DNA from: CALDTK01 sp965215215
Lineage (GTDB): Bacteria > Bacteroidota > Bacteroidia > Chitinophagales > Saprospiraceae
Assembly (NCBI GenBank): GCA_965215215.1
Contig: OZ244043.1
Coordinates: 3,534,001-3,598,000 of the forward strand
Reading direction: 5' to 3'
DNA: 64,000 nucleotides
Each line of letters starts with the position of its first letter. Within the stretch, counting starts at the first letter, position 1. The position numbers and the translations under genes are program-made. Below the pieces are notes generated by a model, which saw only the letters and a list, made by a program, of their open reading frames with translations, was not told the origin of the DNA and searched no databases. This document shows positions 35,081 to 44,059 of this stretch, piece by piece.

Positions 35081-35872
35081 GTGCAGAAAGGATCCGTCGC
35101 TATTGTCGGCTGTGGGTGGCTCGGGCTGCCGCTCGCCGCGGGCTTGCTCGCCGCGGGCTACCGCGTTTTCGGTTCGACGACCACGGAGGAAAAGCTTCCC
35201 CGGCTTCGTGAGGCGGGTATCGAGGCGAGCCTGCTCGAACTCCCGCTGACCGACGCTGCGCCGGAGGAACTGAGCAGCCCCCTCTGGTCCGCCGATCAGC
35301 TCGTACTCAACGTCCCGCCGCGTCGCACCGAAGCGCTCCGTCGTGCCTACCCGGCCACCGTACTATCCGCGGTACTACACTACCGCCGCCGTCAGCCGAG
35401 CGGTCGCATCGTGTTTTGCAGCAGCACGGCGGTGTACGAGGGGCACGACGGGGTGGTGACCGAGGCTACGCCGCTGCTCGGGCCTTCGCTCCGCTCGCGG
35501 AGCTTGGCGCTGGCGGAGTCGCAGGTACAAGCCCAGAGCCAGCGGCCGAACGTGATTCTGCGACTGGCCGGCCTGGTGGGGGGCGAGCGGCACCCGGGGA
35601 AGCAGCTCGCCGGACGACAGCTCGACAAGGGCGATCAGCCCGTGAATCTCGTGAGTCGCGATCGCGTGATCGAGGTCGTTACCGCCCTGCTCGATCAGCC
35701 GTTCTGGACGGTGCCCGTATTCAACGTCGTCGACGGGGAGCACCCGAGTCGTGCCGAGTACTACACCGCTTACGCTAAAACGCACGGCTTGCCGCTGCCG
35801 CAATTCGCACCCGGCGGATCGGAGGCGAAAGTGGTAAGCGGGTCGCTGCTCAGCCGACTGCTTCCGGCGTGA
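35081..35872 (+). CDS. NAD(P)-dependent epimerase/SDR-like protein (YeeZ type)
   Basis: 263 residues from a GTG 6 bases after the previous stop. The N-terminal nucleotide-binding motif is GCGWLGLPLAAGL (10-22), and there are FCSSTAVYEG (about 111-120) and LRLAGLVGGERHPGKQLAGR blocks. This pattern fits the atypical/extended SDR group that includes E. coli YeeZ, in which the usual YxxxK is not obvious. The substrate is unknown. Likely co-transcribed with the beta-helix lipoprotein gene. The 3' end overlaps the converging transporter gene by 23 bases. Confidence 0.75.
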   Translation: MQKGSVAIVGCGWLGLPLAAGLLAAGYRVFGSTTTEEKLPRLREAGIEASLLELPLTDAAPEELSSPLWSADQLVLNVPPRRTEALRRAYPATVLSAVLHYRRRQPSGRIVFCSSTAVYEGHDGVVTEATPLLGPSLRSRSLALAESQVQAQSQRPNVILRLAGLVGGERHPGKQLAGRQLDKGDQPVNLVSRDRVIEVVTALLDQPFWTVPVFNVVDGEHPSRAEYYTAYAKTHGLPLPQFAPGGSEAKVVSGSLLSRLLPA

Positions 35873-37160
35873 GCACCGGCTGGCGTCCCACCTTACGCAC
35901 ACCCCAGAGGAAGCCGCCGCCGATGGCGAAGAACACGACGAGACTGAGCATGGAGAGGCGCATGCCGCCGGTCACCTGATTGATGATCCCGAAGGAGAAC
36001 GTACCGACCACGATGGCCACCTTCTCGAGCAAATCGTAGAAGCTGAAGTAGCTCGTGGTGTCGGTCGTGCCTTCGGGGATGAGCTTGGCGTACGTGGAGC
36101 GGGAAAGACTCTGCACGCCGCCCATGACCAATCCTACGAGTCCCGCGAGACCGTAAAACGCCGTATCGCCGTGCACGAAGTAGGCGAGCCCGCACACGAG
36201 CGACCAGATGACGAGCATGCCGATCAGCGCGTTGATGTTGCCCACCCGCGTGCTCACCCAGGCGAAGAGCGCCGCCCCGGCGATCGCGACGATCTGTAGG
36301 ACGAGCACCACGTAGATAAGCTGCGCCGTCCCGAAATCCAGCTCCTTCTCGGCGAAGGTGCTCGCGAGGAAAAGTACGGTTTGCACGCCGGCGCTGTAAA
36401 AGAAAAACCCCAGCAAAAAGCGCACGAGGAAGGGGACGGTCTGCGCCCGGCGCCAAGTTTGCGCAACCTCGAGGTACCCTTCGCGGAGCCACCCGTCCGG
36501 CATCCTCTGCTTTCGATCTTTGGGCAAACGGGCGAACGCGTACTGCGCGAACCCGAACCACCATACCCCCACCAGCACGAAGGAGATGCGGGTAGCCATC
36601 CCCGTGGCGTCCTCCGCCAGGCCGATCAGTTGCGGGTTGAGGATCATCACGAGGCAGACGATGAGCAACAATACGCTGCCGATGTAGCCGTAGCTGAAGC
36701 CCTTGGCGCTCGTGCTGTCGTAGTAGTCCTCGCTGGCGATCTCGGGGAGGAAGGCGTTGTAGAACACGAGCGCGCCGGAGTACCCCACCGTGGCCAGCAT
36801 AAACAGCAGCGTACCCAGACCGAGGCGCTCGAGCCCGCTAAACCAGAACATACCCACGCAGCTGAGGCTACCCACGAGCGTGAAACGTTTTAGAAACTGC
36901 AGCTTCTTGCCGCTCATGTCGGCAATACCCGAGAGCAGCGGCATCGCGGCGGCGAGCACCAGGTAGGTGGCCGAGATGGCGTAGGAGAATAGGCTCGGCA
37001 GGTCGTACGTGCGGCCGATCAGCCGTACCGGCTCGTCCGACAGGCTCTGGAAGTAGGCCGGGAACACCGCCACGGTGATCACGAGTGCGTAGACGCTGTT
37101 CGCCCAGTCGAACATCGCCCACCCCCGGACGGTGCGCGGATTATTGAGCGCTCGCTCCAT
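35850..37160 (-). CDS. MFS transporter of the UMF1/Atg22-like family
   Basis: 436 residues with about twelve membrane helices. The start (TVRGWAMFDWANSVYALVITVAVFPAYF, read in parts) is the hallmark of this group, in which an N-terminal WxxxDWAxSxY motif leads into helix 1. Other blocks are PLLSGIADMSGKKLQFLKRF (loop 2-3) and GGVQSLSRSTYAKLIPEGTTDTTSYFSFYDLLEK. Relatives are uncharacterised in bacteria; yeast Atg22 exports amino acids from the vacuole. Plasma-membrane transporter, substrate unknown. It diverges from rimK. Confidence 0.85.
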   Translation of the reverse strand: MERALNNPRTVRGWAMFDWANSVYALVITVAVFPAYFQSLSDEPVRLIGRTYDLPSLFSYAISATYLVLAAAMPLLSGIADMSGKKLQFLKRFTLVGSLSCVGMFWFSGLERLGLGTLLFMLATVGYSGALVFYNAFLPEIASEDYYDSTSAKGFSYGYIGSVLLLIVCLVMILNPQLIGLAEDATGMATRISFVLVGVWWFGFAQYAFARLPKDRKQRMPDGWLREGYLEVAQTWRRAQTVPFLVRFLLGFFFYSAGVQTVLFLASTFAEKELDFGTAQLIYVVLVLQIVAIAGAALFAWVSTRVGNINALIGMLVIWSLVCGLAYFVHGDTAFYGLAGLVGLVMGGVQSLSRSTYAKLIPEGTTDTTSYFSFYDLLEKVAIVVGTFSFGIINQVTGGMRLSMLSLVVFFAIGGGFLWGVRKVGRQPVLTPEAVG

Positions 37161-37187
37161 AGGCGCCCAAACTACTCGCCCCCCCGC

Positions 37188-37195
37188 TACCTTCG
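37188..37195 (+). promoter_or_regulatory. Promoter-like TACCTTCG box just before rimK
   Basis: One mismatch to the Bacteroidota -7 element TAnnTTTG. It ends 5 bases before the TTG start at 37201, so a transcript from it would begin at or near the start codon (leaderless). No -33 partner is obvious. Confidence 0.3.
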
Positions 37196-37200
37196 GCCCC

Positions 37201-38097
37201 TTGAAATTGCTCCTCCTCAGTCGCTCCGCCGAGCTCTACTCCACCAAGTCCCTGCTGCGTGCGGCGCGCAAACGGGGCCACCGGGCCTACGTGGCGGACT
37301 ACACGCGCATCAACACCGCGCTGCGGGGCAACGGCGTGGAGTTGTACTACCGCAACCAAAGATTGCGGAATCCCGATGCGGTCATCGGGCGGATCAGTCC
37401 GACCTACACCCCGCTGGCCGCCGCCGTGCTCACGCACCTGGCCGCGGCGGGGGCCACGGTGGTGCCGGGGCCCACCGGACTGCTCCTCGCCCGCAACAAG
37501 TGGCGCGCGCACACCGCGATGCTCGGCGCCGGCGTCCCGATTCCCGACTCGGCGATGCTCAACGACGCGCGCCAGTTCGAAGAGCTCACCGAGCTGCTGG
37601 GTGGATTTCCGCTCGTGCTAAAACTGCTCGAGAGCACCCACGGGGCCGGGGTCATCATCGCGCGCGACGCCCAGAGCGGTCGCTCGATACTCGACGCGAT
37701 GGCCTCCCTTCACCAGGGGGTGATGCTGCAGGAGTACATCGCCGAATCGCACGGGGAGGACGTCCGCGTCCTCGTCGTCGACGGGGAGATCGTGGCCGCC
37801 ATGCGCCGCATCCCCGGCGCCGGAGAATTTCGGAGCAACCTGCACCTCGGCGGCCACGGCGAGCGCGTCGAGCTCACCGCCGAAGAGCGAGCGGTAGCCG
37901 TTCGCGCCGCCGACTGCGTAAACCTCGGCATCGCGGGGGTCGACCTGCTCCGCTCCGAGCGCGGTCCACTCGTTATGGAGGTCAACGCCTCTCCCGGGCT
38001 CGAGGGCATCGAACGCGTCAGTGGCGTCGACGTGGCCGGCGTCATGATCGAACACCTAGCCCGCCTCACCGCCAATACCCCCGTACCCCGTGTCTAA
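37201..38097 (+). CDS. rimK: RimK-family ATP-grasp ligase (alpha-L-glutamate ligase)
   Basis: 298 residues when started at TTG 37201 (MKLLLLSRSAELYSTKSLLRAA), the usual RimK length; a longer frame would run into the divergent transporter start. ATP-grasp features: NKWRAHTAMLGAGVPIP, FPLVLKLLESTHGAGVII (Lys and glycine-rich loop), MLQEYIAESHGEDVRVLVVDGEIVAAMRRI, and the metal-binding end LLRSERGPLVMEVNASPGLEGIE. RimK adds glutamate residues to the C-terminus of ribosomal protein S6 and makes poly-alpha-glutamate in E. coli. The following aspartoacylase-like gene overlaps by 8 bases, a familiar pairing. Confidence 0.92.
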   Translation: MKLLLLSRSAELYSTKSLLRAARKRGHRAYVADYTRINTALRGNGVELYYRNQRLRNPDAVIGRISPTYTPLAAAVLTHLAAAGATVVPGPTGLLLARNKWRAHTAMLGAGVPIPDSAMLNDARQFEELTELLGGFPLVLKLLESTHGAGVIIARDAQSGRSILDAMASLHQGVMLQEYIAESHGEDVRVLVVDGEIVAAMRRIPGAGEFRSNLHLGGHGERVELTAEERAVAVRAADCVNLGIAGVDLLRSERGPLVMEVNASPGLEGIERVSGVDVAGVMIEHLARLTANTPVPRV

Positions 38098-39166
38098 GAA
38101 ATCCGACTCCGGCGAAAGCCGCAAGAAAAACGATGGCGAGGTCAAGATCGACAGAAAAACCGCAAGGCGGGAGGGTGAGGTCCTGCGCATCGGGGAGGTA
38201 AGAGTCGAACCCGGCGAACACGCGCTCGTCGATCTCTCCGTGGGTCGGCTGCCCTCCGGGACGCTCATACGTATCCGGGCGCACGTAGTCCGGTCGGTTA
38301 ACCCCGGACCCGTCGTGCTGCTACTCGGCGGCGTGCACGGCGACGAGATCAACGGCATCGAGATCGTTCGCCGCGCCGTGTTCGACGGCATGCTCGACGG
38401 ACTTCTCTGCGGTACGATCATCGGGATCCCGCTGCTCAACGTGTTCGGCTTCCTCAACTACTCCCGCGCCGTGCCGGACGGCAAGGACGTCAATCGCTCC
38501 TTCCCCGGCTCCGCGACCGGCTCGCTCGCGAGTCGGGTCGCGTTCACGCTCTCGCACCAGATCCTCCCCCTGATCGATTTCGGCCTCGACTTCCACACGG
38601 GCGGTCGCTCGCACTACAACCACCCCCAGCTCCGCTTTTCGCCGAGCGATACGCGCGCCCGCGGACTCGCGGCCGCTTTCGCCCCGCCCATCGTGCTCGA
38701 GAGTCGGCCCATCCAAAAAACCCTGCGCAGCGCCGCCAACAAGTTGGGTAAACCGATCCTCACCTACGAGGGCGGGGAGAACGCGCGCCTCAACCTCAAC
38801 ACCATCGAGATGGGCCTGGCGGGCACCCTGCGCGTACTCGTATCCGAGGGCATGTTGCCCGGCCCGGCGGCCCCCCCGCTGGAGCCGATCACCAATTTCG
38901 ACCACCACAGCTGGTTGCGTTCCAAACGCGCCGGCCTCTTCGAGTGGCGGGTAGCCAGCGGGGAGAGCGTAACGAAAGGGGAGGTGCTCGGCTACGTGCG
39001 CGATCCGTACGGGCGCCACGAGGAGCCGATCGTCGCCCCGCGCAAGGCCTACATCATCGGGCACGACAACAGCCCCGTGATCAGCCAGGGCGACGCCCTC
39101 TTCCACTTGGCGTGGACGGACGCGGACGCTAAAGCGAAGCCGAAAGACCCTACCTTGGCTACGTGA
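38090..39166 (+). CDS. Succinylglutamate desuccinylase/aspartoacylase family zinc carboxypeptidase-like protein
   Basis: 358 residues from a GTG overlapping rimK. After a Lys-rich N-terminus the M14-like domain shows the zinc motif GGVHGDEINGIEI (H and E ligands, about 80-92), DVNRSFPG (the NR-substrate clamp), DFHTGGRSHYNHPQ (third ligand His) and the catalytic Glu region YEGGENARLN. A beta-barrel-like C-terminal part follows (FEWRVASGESVTKGEVLGYVRDPYG). Family enzymes hydrolyse N-acyl amino acids or peptides. Pairing with RimK suggests it trims or recycles glutamate tails or acts on a related conjugate; this is inference. Its stop overlaps the next start as GTGA. Confidence 0.85.
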   Translation: MSKKSDSGESRKKNDGEVKIDRKTARREGEVLRIGEVRVEPGEHALVDLSVGRLPSGTLIRIRAHVVRSVNPGPVVLLLGGVHGDEINGIEIVRRAVFDGMLDGLLCGTIIGIPLLNVFGFLNYSRAVPDGKDVNRSFPGSATGSLASRVAFTLSHQILPLIDFGLDFHTGGRSHYNHPQLRFSPSDTRARGLAAAFAPPIVLESRPIQKTLRSAANKLGKPILTYEGGENARLNLNTIEMGLAGTLRVLVSEGMLPGPAAPPLEPITNFDHHSWLRSKRAGLFEWRVASGESVTKGEVLGYVRDPYGRHEEPIVAPRKAYIIGHDNSPVISQGDALFHLAWTDADAKAKPKDPTLAT

Positions 39167-39753
39167 CGCAAGGGAGGGCAACTCTGGTTGGCAGTATTCG
39201 CACGTCTCGCCGGTGGCACCGCGGCCTCGGGCTCCTCCTCGCGGCCCTCGTACTCGTTTCGGCGGTTACCGGCGTGCTGCTCGGCTGGAAAAAGCAATCC
39301 GAATGGCTGCAGCCCGGTACGCAACGCGGTTCCCCGGGCGAATTGAGCGCCTGGCTCCCCCTCGCCGATCTCGAGGCTTCCGCCAAAACGGCCCTCGCGG
39401 CGGAGTTGGGACCCCACGCCGACCTCACGGTCGACCGCATGGACGTGCGGCCCGACGTGAGTACCGTGAAGGTGCGCTTCGAGCGGGGGGATTGGGAAGC
39501 GCAGATCGACGGCATCACCGGACGGGTGCTCAACCTCGGGCAGCGTAACGCGGATTGGATCGAACGCATTCACGACGGCTCCATCGTGTCGGAGGCCTTC
39601 AAGCTCGGGAGCATGAACGTGCTCGGCTTCGGGTTACTGCTGATGCTCGCCTCGGGCCTGTGGCTCTGGTACGGTCCCAAACGGATCCGGAACAAGAAGC
39701 GGGTACCCCCGGCTAAAACGGAACCGTCGCGTACGGCGCAGCCCCTCGGTTAG
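39163..39753 (+). CDS. PepSY-domain membrane protein
   Basis: 196 residues with a GTG start overlapping the previous stop (39163-39166). A basic N-terminus with RRWHRGLGLLLAALVLVSAVTGVLLGWKK (membrane helix about 18-42, in pieces) matches the PepSY-associated TM type, a periplasmic PepSY-like domain spans about 60-135 (VKVRFERGDWEAQIDGITGRVLNLG), and a second helix lies at about 150-172 before a basic cytosolic tail. Such proteins are often tied to iron-siderophore reduction or protease inhibition; the role here is unknown. Third gene of the rimK operon. A motif copy is read in frame as ASAKT (39376-39389). Confidence 0.8.
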   Translation: MTQGRATLVGSIRTSRRWHRGLGLLLAALVLVSAVTGVLLGWKKQSEWLQPGTQRGSPGELSAWLPLADLEASAKTALAAELGPHADLTVDRMDVRPDVSTVKVRFERGDWEAQIDGITGRVLNLGQRNADWIERIHDGSIVSEAFKLGSMNVLGFGLLLMLASGLWLWYGPKRIRNKKRVPPAKTEPSRTAQPLG

Positions 39754-39762
39754 TGCGTTATC

Positions 39763-40863
39763 TCACCTGCCGGAAGCCAGCGCGTCCTCTCCGTAGGTAT
39801 TCCACATTTCGCGGTGGAGCCGCCAGGTGTAGCCTTCGCGAAGCCAAACCGCCGAGTAGCGGGCTTTTCTCACCACGAGTCCATCCGTGAGCATCTCGGC
39901 CGCGCCAATCTCTACGGCCGTGTCGTCCTTGGTGAACACCTCTTCGGTTTTCAAGCGGATTTCGTCGGTGCCCTCGGCAAACAGTGTTTGGTAATACGCC
40001 GCGACGGCGGCCCGTCCGGATTCGAGCTCCACGCCGGGCGGGGACAGGCTCGCGTTTTGGGTGTAAAAGCGGCTGCAGGCCCGCGCATCTTGTTTTGCGA
40101 AAGCGGCCTCCAGTTGTCGGTTGAGGCGTTCCAGGTCGAGGCGCACGAGGTTGGTCCGGGTGTAGGCGAGGTCGGGGTCGATGGCGAGCGCACGCTCGAA
40201 CTGCATCTGGGCTTCCTCGTAGCGCCCCTCCTCGAGGAGGAACTCCCCGTAGGAGTCGTAGGGGTTGGCCTCGAGCGGGGCGAGCTTCAGCTGCTTCCGG
40301 AAGGCGTCTTCGGCGGCCGGTATGCGGCCCTGCTCCATCTCCGCGTAGCCGATGATGTTGTAGGCGGGGAAGAAGGTGGAGTCCGCCTCGAGGAGTTGTT
40401 CGGCGATCGCGACGGCGGCGGCGCTGTTGCCGCGCCCACCTTCGGTGTAGCCGAGGTCGAAGAGCACGTTCAGATCCTGCGGGAAGCGTTCGGCGAGTGC
40501 GGTGAGGCCCGATACCTCCGCTTCGGTATCCCCGGCGAATCCGGCCACGTGCGCCTGCACGAGCGCCTGTTCGGCCTCGGTGGCCCGCTGCGCGTGGAGC
40601 TTGGCGCTCTCCATGTAGCTCTCGGCGTCGAGCGGGGAAACCAGGGCGCGGTAGAGGTAGGCGAGGGCGAAGGCACTGTCGGCGCGCAGGGCCGCGTCGA
40701 AGTGATTGGCCGCGAGCGCGTCGTTGCTGGCGAGCATGTAGCTCAGGCCGCGGTCCAGGTTCTCGCGCGCGGAGTTGGAGGCCGTACTCACCGGCATCGT
40801 TTGCGTTGAGCCGATCGCCGAGACCGCGAGTAGGCAGGGGATAAGGAGTAGAGATCGAAGCAT
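39763..40863 (-). CDS. Secreted TPR protein with C-terminal SnoaL-like/DUF4440 domain
   Basis: 366 residues with a signal peptide (1-21, cleaving near GSTQT). Five or six TPR-like helical repeats run from about 32 to 245 (LDRGLSYMLASNDALAANHFDAALRADSAFALAYLYRAL in parts, later AYNIIGYAEMEQGRIPAAEDAFRKQL and GEFLLEEGRYEEAQMQFERALAID). The last 115 residues (LEAAFAKQDARACSRFYTQNASLSPPG, then WLREGYTWRLHREMWNTYG) match the SnoaL-like ketosteroid isomerase fold (DUF4440), usually a small-ligand binding or catalytic module. It is probably periplasmic. Converges on the PepSY gene with a 9-base gap. Confidence 0.82.
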   Translation of the reverse strand: MLRSLLLIPCLLAVSAIGSTQTMPVSTASNSARENLDRGLSYMLASNDALAANHFDAALRADSAFALAYLYRALVSPLDAESYMESAKLHAQRATEAEQALVQAHVAGFAGDTEAEVSGLTALAERFPQDLNVLFDLGYTEGGRGNSAAAVAIAEQLLEADSTFFPAYNIIGYAEMEQGRIPAAEDAFRKQLKLAPLEANPYDSYGEFLLEEGRYEEAQMQFERALAIDPDLAYTRTNLVRLDLERLNRQLEAAFAKQDARACSRFYTQNASLSPPGVELESGRAAVAAYYQTLFAEGTDEIRLKTEEVFTKDDTAVEIGAAEMLTDGLVVRKARYSAVWLREGYTWRLHREMWNTYGEDALASGR

Positions 40864-41295
40864 GGTTCCGAAGGTTTAGCACGGTGGGGCGCGTGTTTCC
40901 GTTCGGGATGGGTCCGGGGGATAGACTAGCGGCTAAGGAAACCTGCGCTGGGAAGGTGGATTTTCCAACATAAATTCTGGTATGCGATGAATGTACAGCG
41001 CAAAATTGGCAATACCTGTCGACCGGCTGAATTTATTGCCTAATTTATGACGAGCAGCTTTCGCGATACACCGGGGCCGCTTTGGGATTCCACCGCGTGG
41101 GCGCCCCTCGGGAGCCGAGGGGTCCGTAGGCCGGGGCAGTGCTCGGCGCCGGTGAGCGCCCCGCGCAGCACCTCCCGCCCGCGTAGATCGAATGCGCCAA
41201 CTGAAGGACGTGATCGCCGGACAGCTCGACGACCCCGTGCCGAGCGTCCCGAGCGTCGACCTCCGGGGCGTGGGGTGCCGCTGAGGGCGCGTAGG
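40864..41295. other. Intergenic region with a strong hairpin, no clear gene
   Basis: 432 bases between the starts/ends of neighbouring minus-strand genes. The left part (40920-41045) is moderately AT-rich and should hold the promoter of the TPR gene. The right part is very GC-rich and contains a perfect 8-base stem with a 3-base loop (41104-41122, CCCCTCGG/GAG/CCGAGGGG) that could end ribokinase transcription, though no U-run follows on either strand. A minus-strand frame across 41045-41290 reads like protein in places but has no start of its own; I regard it as a chance extension or decayed sequence. Confidence 0.5.
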
Positions 41296-42231
41296 CTACC
41301 CCCCGAGGATGGCCTCGACCGCCTCCCGCGTCGGGGCCGAAGGCTGCGCCCCGAACACCGTCACGCTGTGCGCCGCGGCCGCCGACGCGAACCGCAGGGA
41401 CTCCGCTAGCGGGTGGTCTTCGCTGAGCGCCACGGCCAGCGTGCCGCAAAACACGTCCCCGGCCGCCGTTGTGTCCACGGCCTCGACGCTGAACGCCGGC
41501 ACGTACACAGCCTCCTCGGTGCCCCGCGCGAGCGCCACCGCCCCGGCCTCCCCCAGCGTCACGACGGCCAGCGAACACCCCATCTCGACCATTCGCCGAG
41601 CTACCTCGGCTGCGTTCTCGCGACCGACCTGCGCCACGCCCGTTACCGCCGCGGCCTCTACCTCGTTGACGATAAGCCCCGGGGCATAGTCGAGCAAATG
41701 ACGGGGAAACTCCGCGGACGGCGCGAAGTTCCAGAGGATCCGTACGCCCGCCGCGTGCGCGATCGCCATGGCGCGGGCCGTCGTCGCGAGCGGGATCTCG
41801 TTCTGGACCAACAGCACGGCTGCGCCACGGATCACCCCCGCCGCAGCGTCCACGCGCTCGGGCGTGAGTCGGTAGTTGGCCCCCGGCGCCACCGTGAGGT
41901 AATTGCCGCCGGCCGCCCCGACCATCACGAGTGCGTGCCCGGAGGCGATCCCCGTCTCGCGGTAGACGTACGTGCAGTCGATCTTATCGCCCGTGAAACC
42001 CTCGACCATCCGTTCCGCGTAGGCGTCGTCGCCGATGCAGTTGACGAACGTCACGCGACCACCCGCGCGCGCCGCGCCGACGGCCTGGTTGGCGCCTTTC
42101 CCGCCAAACACCTGCGCGAAGGTGCCGTCGGTGACGGTCTCCCCGAGGGCCGGGAGCCGGGGGACTTTCATGATCAGATCGACGTTGGAGCTTCCGACGA
42201 CGACGATAGACTTGGCCTTGGGGATCGACAT
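41296..42231 (-). CDS. rbsK: Ribokinase
   Basis: 311 residues from the ATG at 42231 (MSIPKAKSIVVVGSSNVDLI); a TTG two codons upstream is possible. PfkB-family hallmarks: VGSSNVDLIMKVPRLPALGET, the substrate motif GGKGANQAVGAARAGG (about 43-58), NEVEAAAVTG, VTLGEAGAVAL and the anion-hole/catalytic motif DTTAAGDVFCGTLA (about 247-260, catalytic Asp in AAGD). It phosphorylates D-ribose to ribose 5-phosphate. It lies 12 bases after the permease gene, in the order deoC, permease, rbsK on one strand, which points to ribose or nucleoside/deoxyribose salvage. Confidence 0.92.
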   Translation of the reverse strand: MSIPKAKSIVVVGSSNVDLIMKVPRLPALGETVTDGTFAQVFGGKGANQAVGAARAGGRVTFVNCIGDDAYAERMVEGFTGDKIDCTYVYRETGIASGHALVMVGAAGGNYLTVAPGANYRLTPERVDAAAGVIRGAAVLLVQNEIPLATTARAMAIAHAAGVRILWNFAPSAEFPRHLLDYAPGLIVNEVEAAAVTGVAQVGRENAAEVARRMVEMGCSLAVVTLGEAGAVALARGTEEAVYVPAFSVEAVDTTAAGDVFCGTLAVALSEDHPLAESLRFASAAAAHSVTVFGAQPSAPTREAVEAILGG

Positions 42232-42243
42232 GGGCAACTGGGT

Positions 42244-43245
42244 TTAGGCCTTCGCCGCGACGATCAGCACGAGGCCTGCGATGAAGAACGCGAACATGCC
42301 CAGCAGCAGAGCGTTGGCCTCCCGTTTTGCGGCAGCGAACTCCTTCCAGACTACCACGCCCCAGAAGGCCGCAATCATCGTCGCACCCTGTCCGAGCCCG
42401 TAGCTGATGGCCGGACCCGCCGTGCCGGCGGCCACGAGGTTGAACTCCATCGCCGTGCACCAGATGGCACCCCCGGCCAGGCCGATCAGGTGAACACGGG
42501 GTGTCCCACGCGAGCGGTAGTCCGCGAAACGCACTGGGGCTCCCTCGATGGGTCGGCGCATGAAGTAATAGTTGAACAGAAAGCTCGAAGCGAGAATGCC
42601 GAGGGTGAAAATAAACATCGCCGAGTACGGCGTGAGCTGCCCCGCCTCCGGGTTGGCGAAGTCCGTAATCATCGCGTCGGCCACGAAGCGGTAGAAAAAG
42701 CCCATCAGCACGCCCGACACCACGGCCAGCCCGATGCCCTTGCCCTTCGCCGCGGCCGTGTCCCCGGGCAGTTTTGCGTACGCGCGCGCGTTGAGCAAGA
42801 GCGCGACCACTACCAGCAGCGTCCCCCCGAAAATGAGGTAGGGATTGCCCTCCGGTACGCCCAGGTAGTTGACCACCACGCCGATGACCAGCGCCAGCCC
42901 CACCGCAATCGGGAACGCCACCGACATTCCCGCGATCGCCGTGGCGGCCACGATGAGTAGGTTGGACAGGTTGAACACGATCCCGCCGACCACCGCCCCG
43001 CCGATGGCTATCCAACTGGCCTGCGCGAGGTCGGGTAGGAAAGCCCTCCCCTCGGCGCCCGTGCTCCCGAAGGTGAAACCGAACACCAGCGCCGTGAGCA
43101 CCAGCCCGAGCGCGTAGTCCCAGTAGTACAGCGGGAAGCTCCAGTCGGGCGGCGAGAGCTTGAGCGTGTTAGCCCACGAGCCCCACCCGATCATCGTGAC
43201 TACGCACAGGAGGATAGCCGTAGGGTAAGATTCGGCGAAGTACAT
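42244..43245 (-). CDS. Ten-helix sugar permease of the DMT superfamily (GRP/RhaT/ureide permease-like)
   Basis: 333 residues from ATG 43245 (MYFAESYPTAILLCVVTMIGWGSW). About ten membrane helices in two similar halves; WGSWANTLKL and LYYWDYALGLVLTALVFGFTFG, and later GGAIWCTAMEFNLVAAGTAGPAISYGLGQGATMIAAFWGVVVWKEF (in pieces) fit the glucose/ribose uptake group, in which Gly and Trp blocks recur. Inner-membrane transporter, probably for ribose, deoxyribose or a nucleoside given rbsK and deoC on either side. Longer upstream frames lack a plausible membrane start. Confidence 0.82.
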   Translation of the reverse strand: MYFAESYPTAILLCVVTMIGWGSWANTLKLSPPDWSFPLYYWDYALGLVLTALVFGFTFGSTGAEGRAFLPDLAQASWIAIGGAVVGGIVFNLSNLLIVAATAIAGMSVAFPIAVGLALVIGVVVNYLGVPEGNPYLIFGGTLLVVVALLLNARAYAKLPGDTAAAKGKGIGLAVVSGVLMGFFYRFVADAMITDFANPEAGQLTPYSAMFIFTLGILASSFLFNYYFMRRPIEGAPVRFADYRSRGTPRVHLIGLAGGAIWCTAMEFNLVAAGTAGPAISYGLGQGATMIAAFWGVVVWKEFAAAKREANALLLGMFAFFIAGLVLIVAAKA

Positions 43246-43270
43246 GTAGGGTGGGTTTAGGGAATCATCG

Positions 43271-44002
43271 TTAGGCGATAGCGTCGGCGCCGAAGCGCTG
43301 GCGCGCCTCCTCGAGCATCGCGACGGTGGCCGTGGCGCCGCAGCGCGCCGCACCTATCTCTCGCACCAGCAGCAGGCGGTCCAGGTCACGGATCGCCCCC
43401 GAAGCCTTGACGCGGGTGTTCGGTCCCGTACTCGCGACCATGAGACGGAGGTGTTCCTCGGTGGCGCCCGTGTAGCCGTAGCGTCCGTCCGGCCCTTTCG
43501 TGAACCCGAAGCCCGTCGAGGTTTTGACGTAATCTGCCCCTACCTCCGTGCAGACCTCGCACAGCCGTTTGACGAGGGCGTGGTCGCCAACGTAGTCGGT
43601 CTCGAAGATCACCTTCACGGTGGCACCCGCCGCGTGCGCGGCCTCGGTCACCGCCCGAACCTCCGCGGTCACGTAATCCCAGTCCTCCTCGAGGACTCGG
43701 GCCTCGTTGATGACCATGTCGACCTCCTGGGCGCCGGCCGCGGTGAGTTCTTCCGTTTCGGACACCTTCGTGGCGATCGTCTGTATCCCGTGCGGGAAGC
43801 CGATTACGGTGCCTACGCGCACGTCGCTGCCCGCGAGCAGGGCCTTCGCCATCGGTACCATGTAGGGCTTTACGCAGACCGAGGCCACCCTGTAGCGGCG
43901 GGCCTCCTCGCACACCTGGCGCAGGTCCTCGTCGCCGAGCGTCGGGTGGAGGATTGTGTGGTCGATCATTTTCGCCAGTTCGGCGACGGTGGGCTTGTTC
44001 AC
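43271..44002 (-). CDS. deoC: Deoxyribose-phosphate aldolase
   Basis: 243 residues, a class I aldolase that splits 2-deoxyribose 5-phosphate to glyceraldehyde 3-phosphate and acetaldehyde. MIDHTILHPT (12-21) starts the barrel; D95 in EVDMVIN is the proton-relay Asp, K160 in DYVKTSTGFG is the Schiff-base lysine, and K199 in RVKASGAIRD is the second active-site lysine. Normal family length. It precedes the permease and ribokinase genes on the same strand (25-base gap), forming a pentose/deoxyribose salvage operon. Confidence 0.95.
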   Translation of the reverse strand: MNKPTVAELAKMIDHTILHPTLGDEDLRQVCEEARRYRVASVCVKPYMVPMAKALLAGSDVRVGTVIGFPHGIQTIATKVSETEELTAAGAQEVDMVINEARVLEEDWDYVTAEVRAVTEAAHAAGATVKVIFETDYVGDHALVKRLCEVCTEVGADYVKTSTGFGFTKGPDGRYGYTGATEEHLRLMVASTGPNTRVKASGAIRDLDRLLLVREIGAARCGATATVAMLEEARQRFGADAIA

Positions 44003-44059
44003 GGCAGTAGGTGGTTTGGTGGTGCGGTGGTTTGGTGGTCCTGTGTTGAGTTGGGGCGC

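Noticed and set aside
41045..41578. Long minus-strand frame across the ribokinase 3' end and spacer
   Set aside because: Most of it is a shadow of rbsK in another frame; the spacer part is low-complexity Arg/Ala/Pro-rich.
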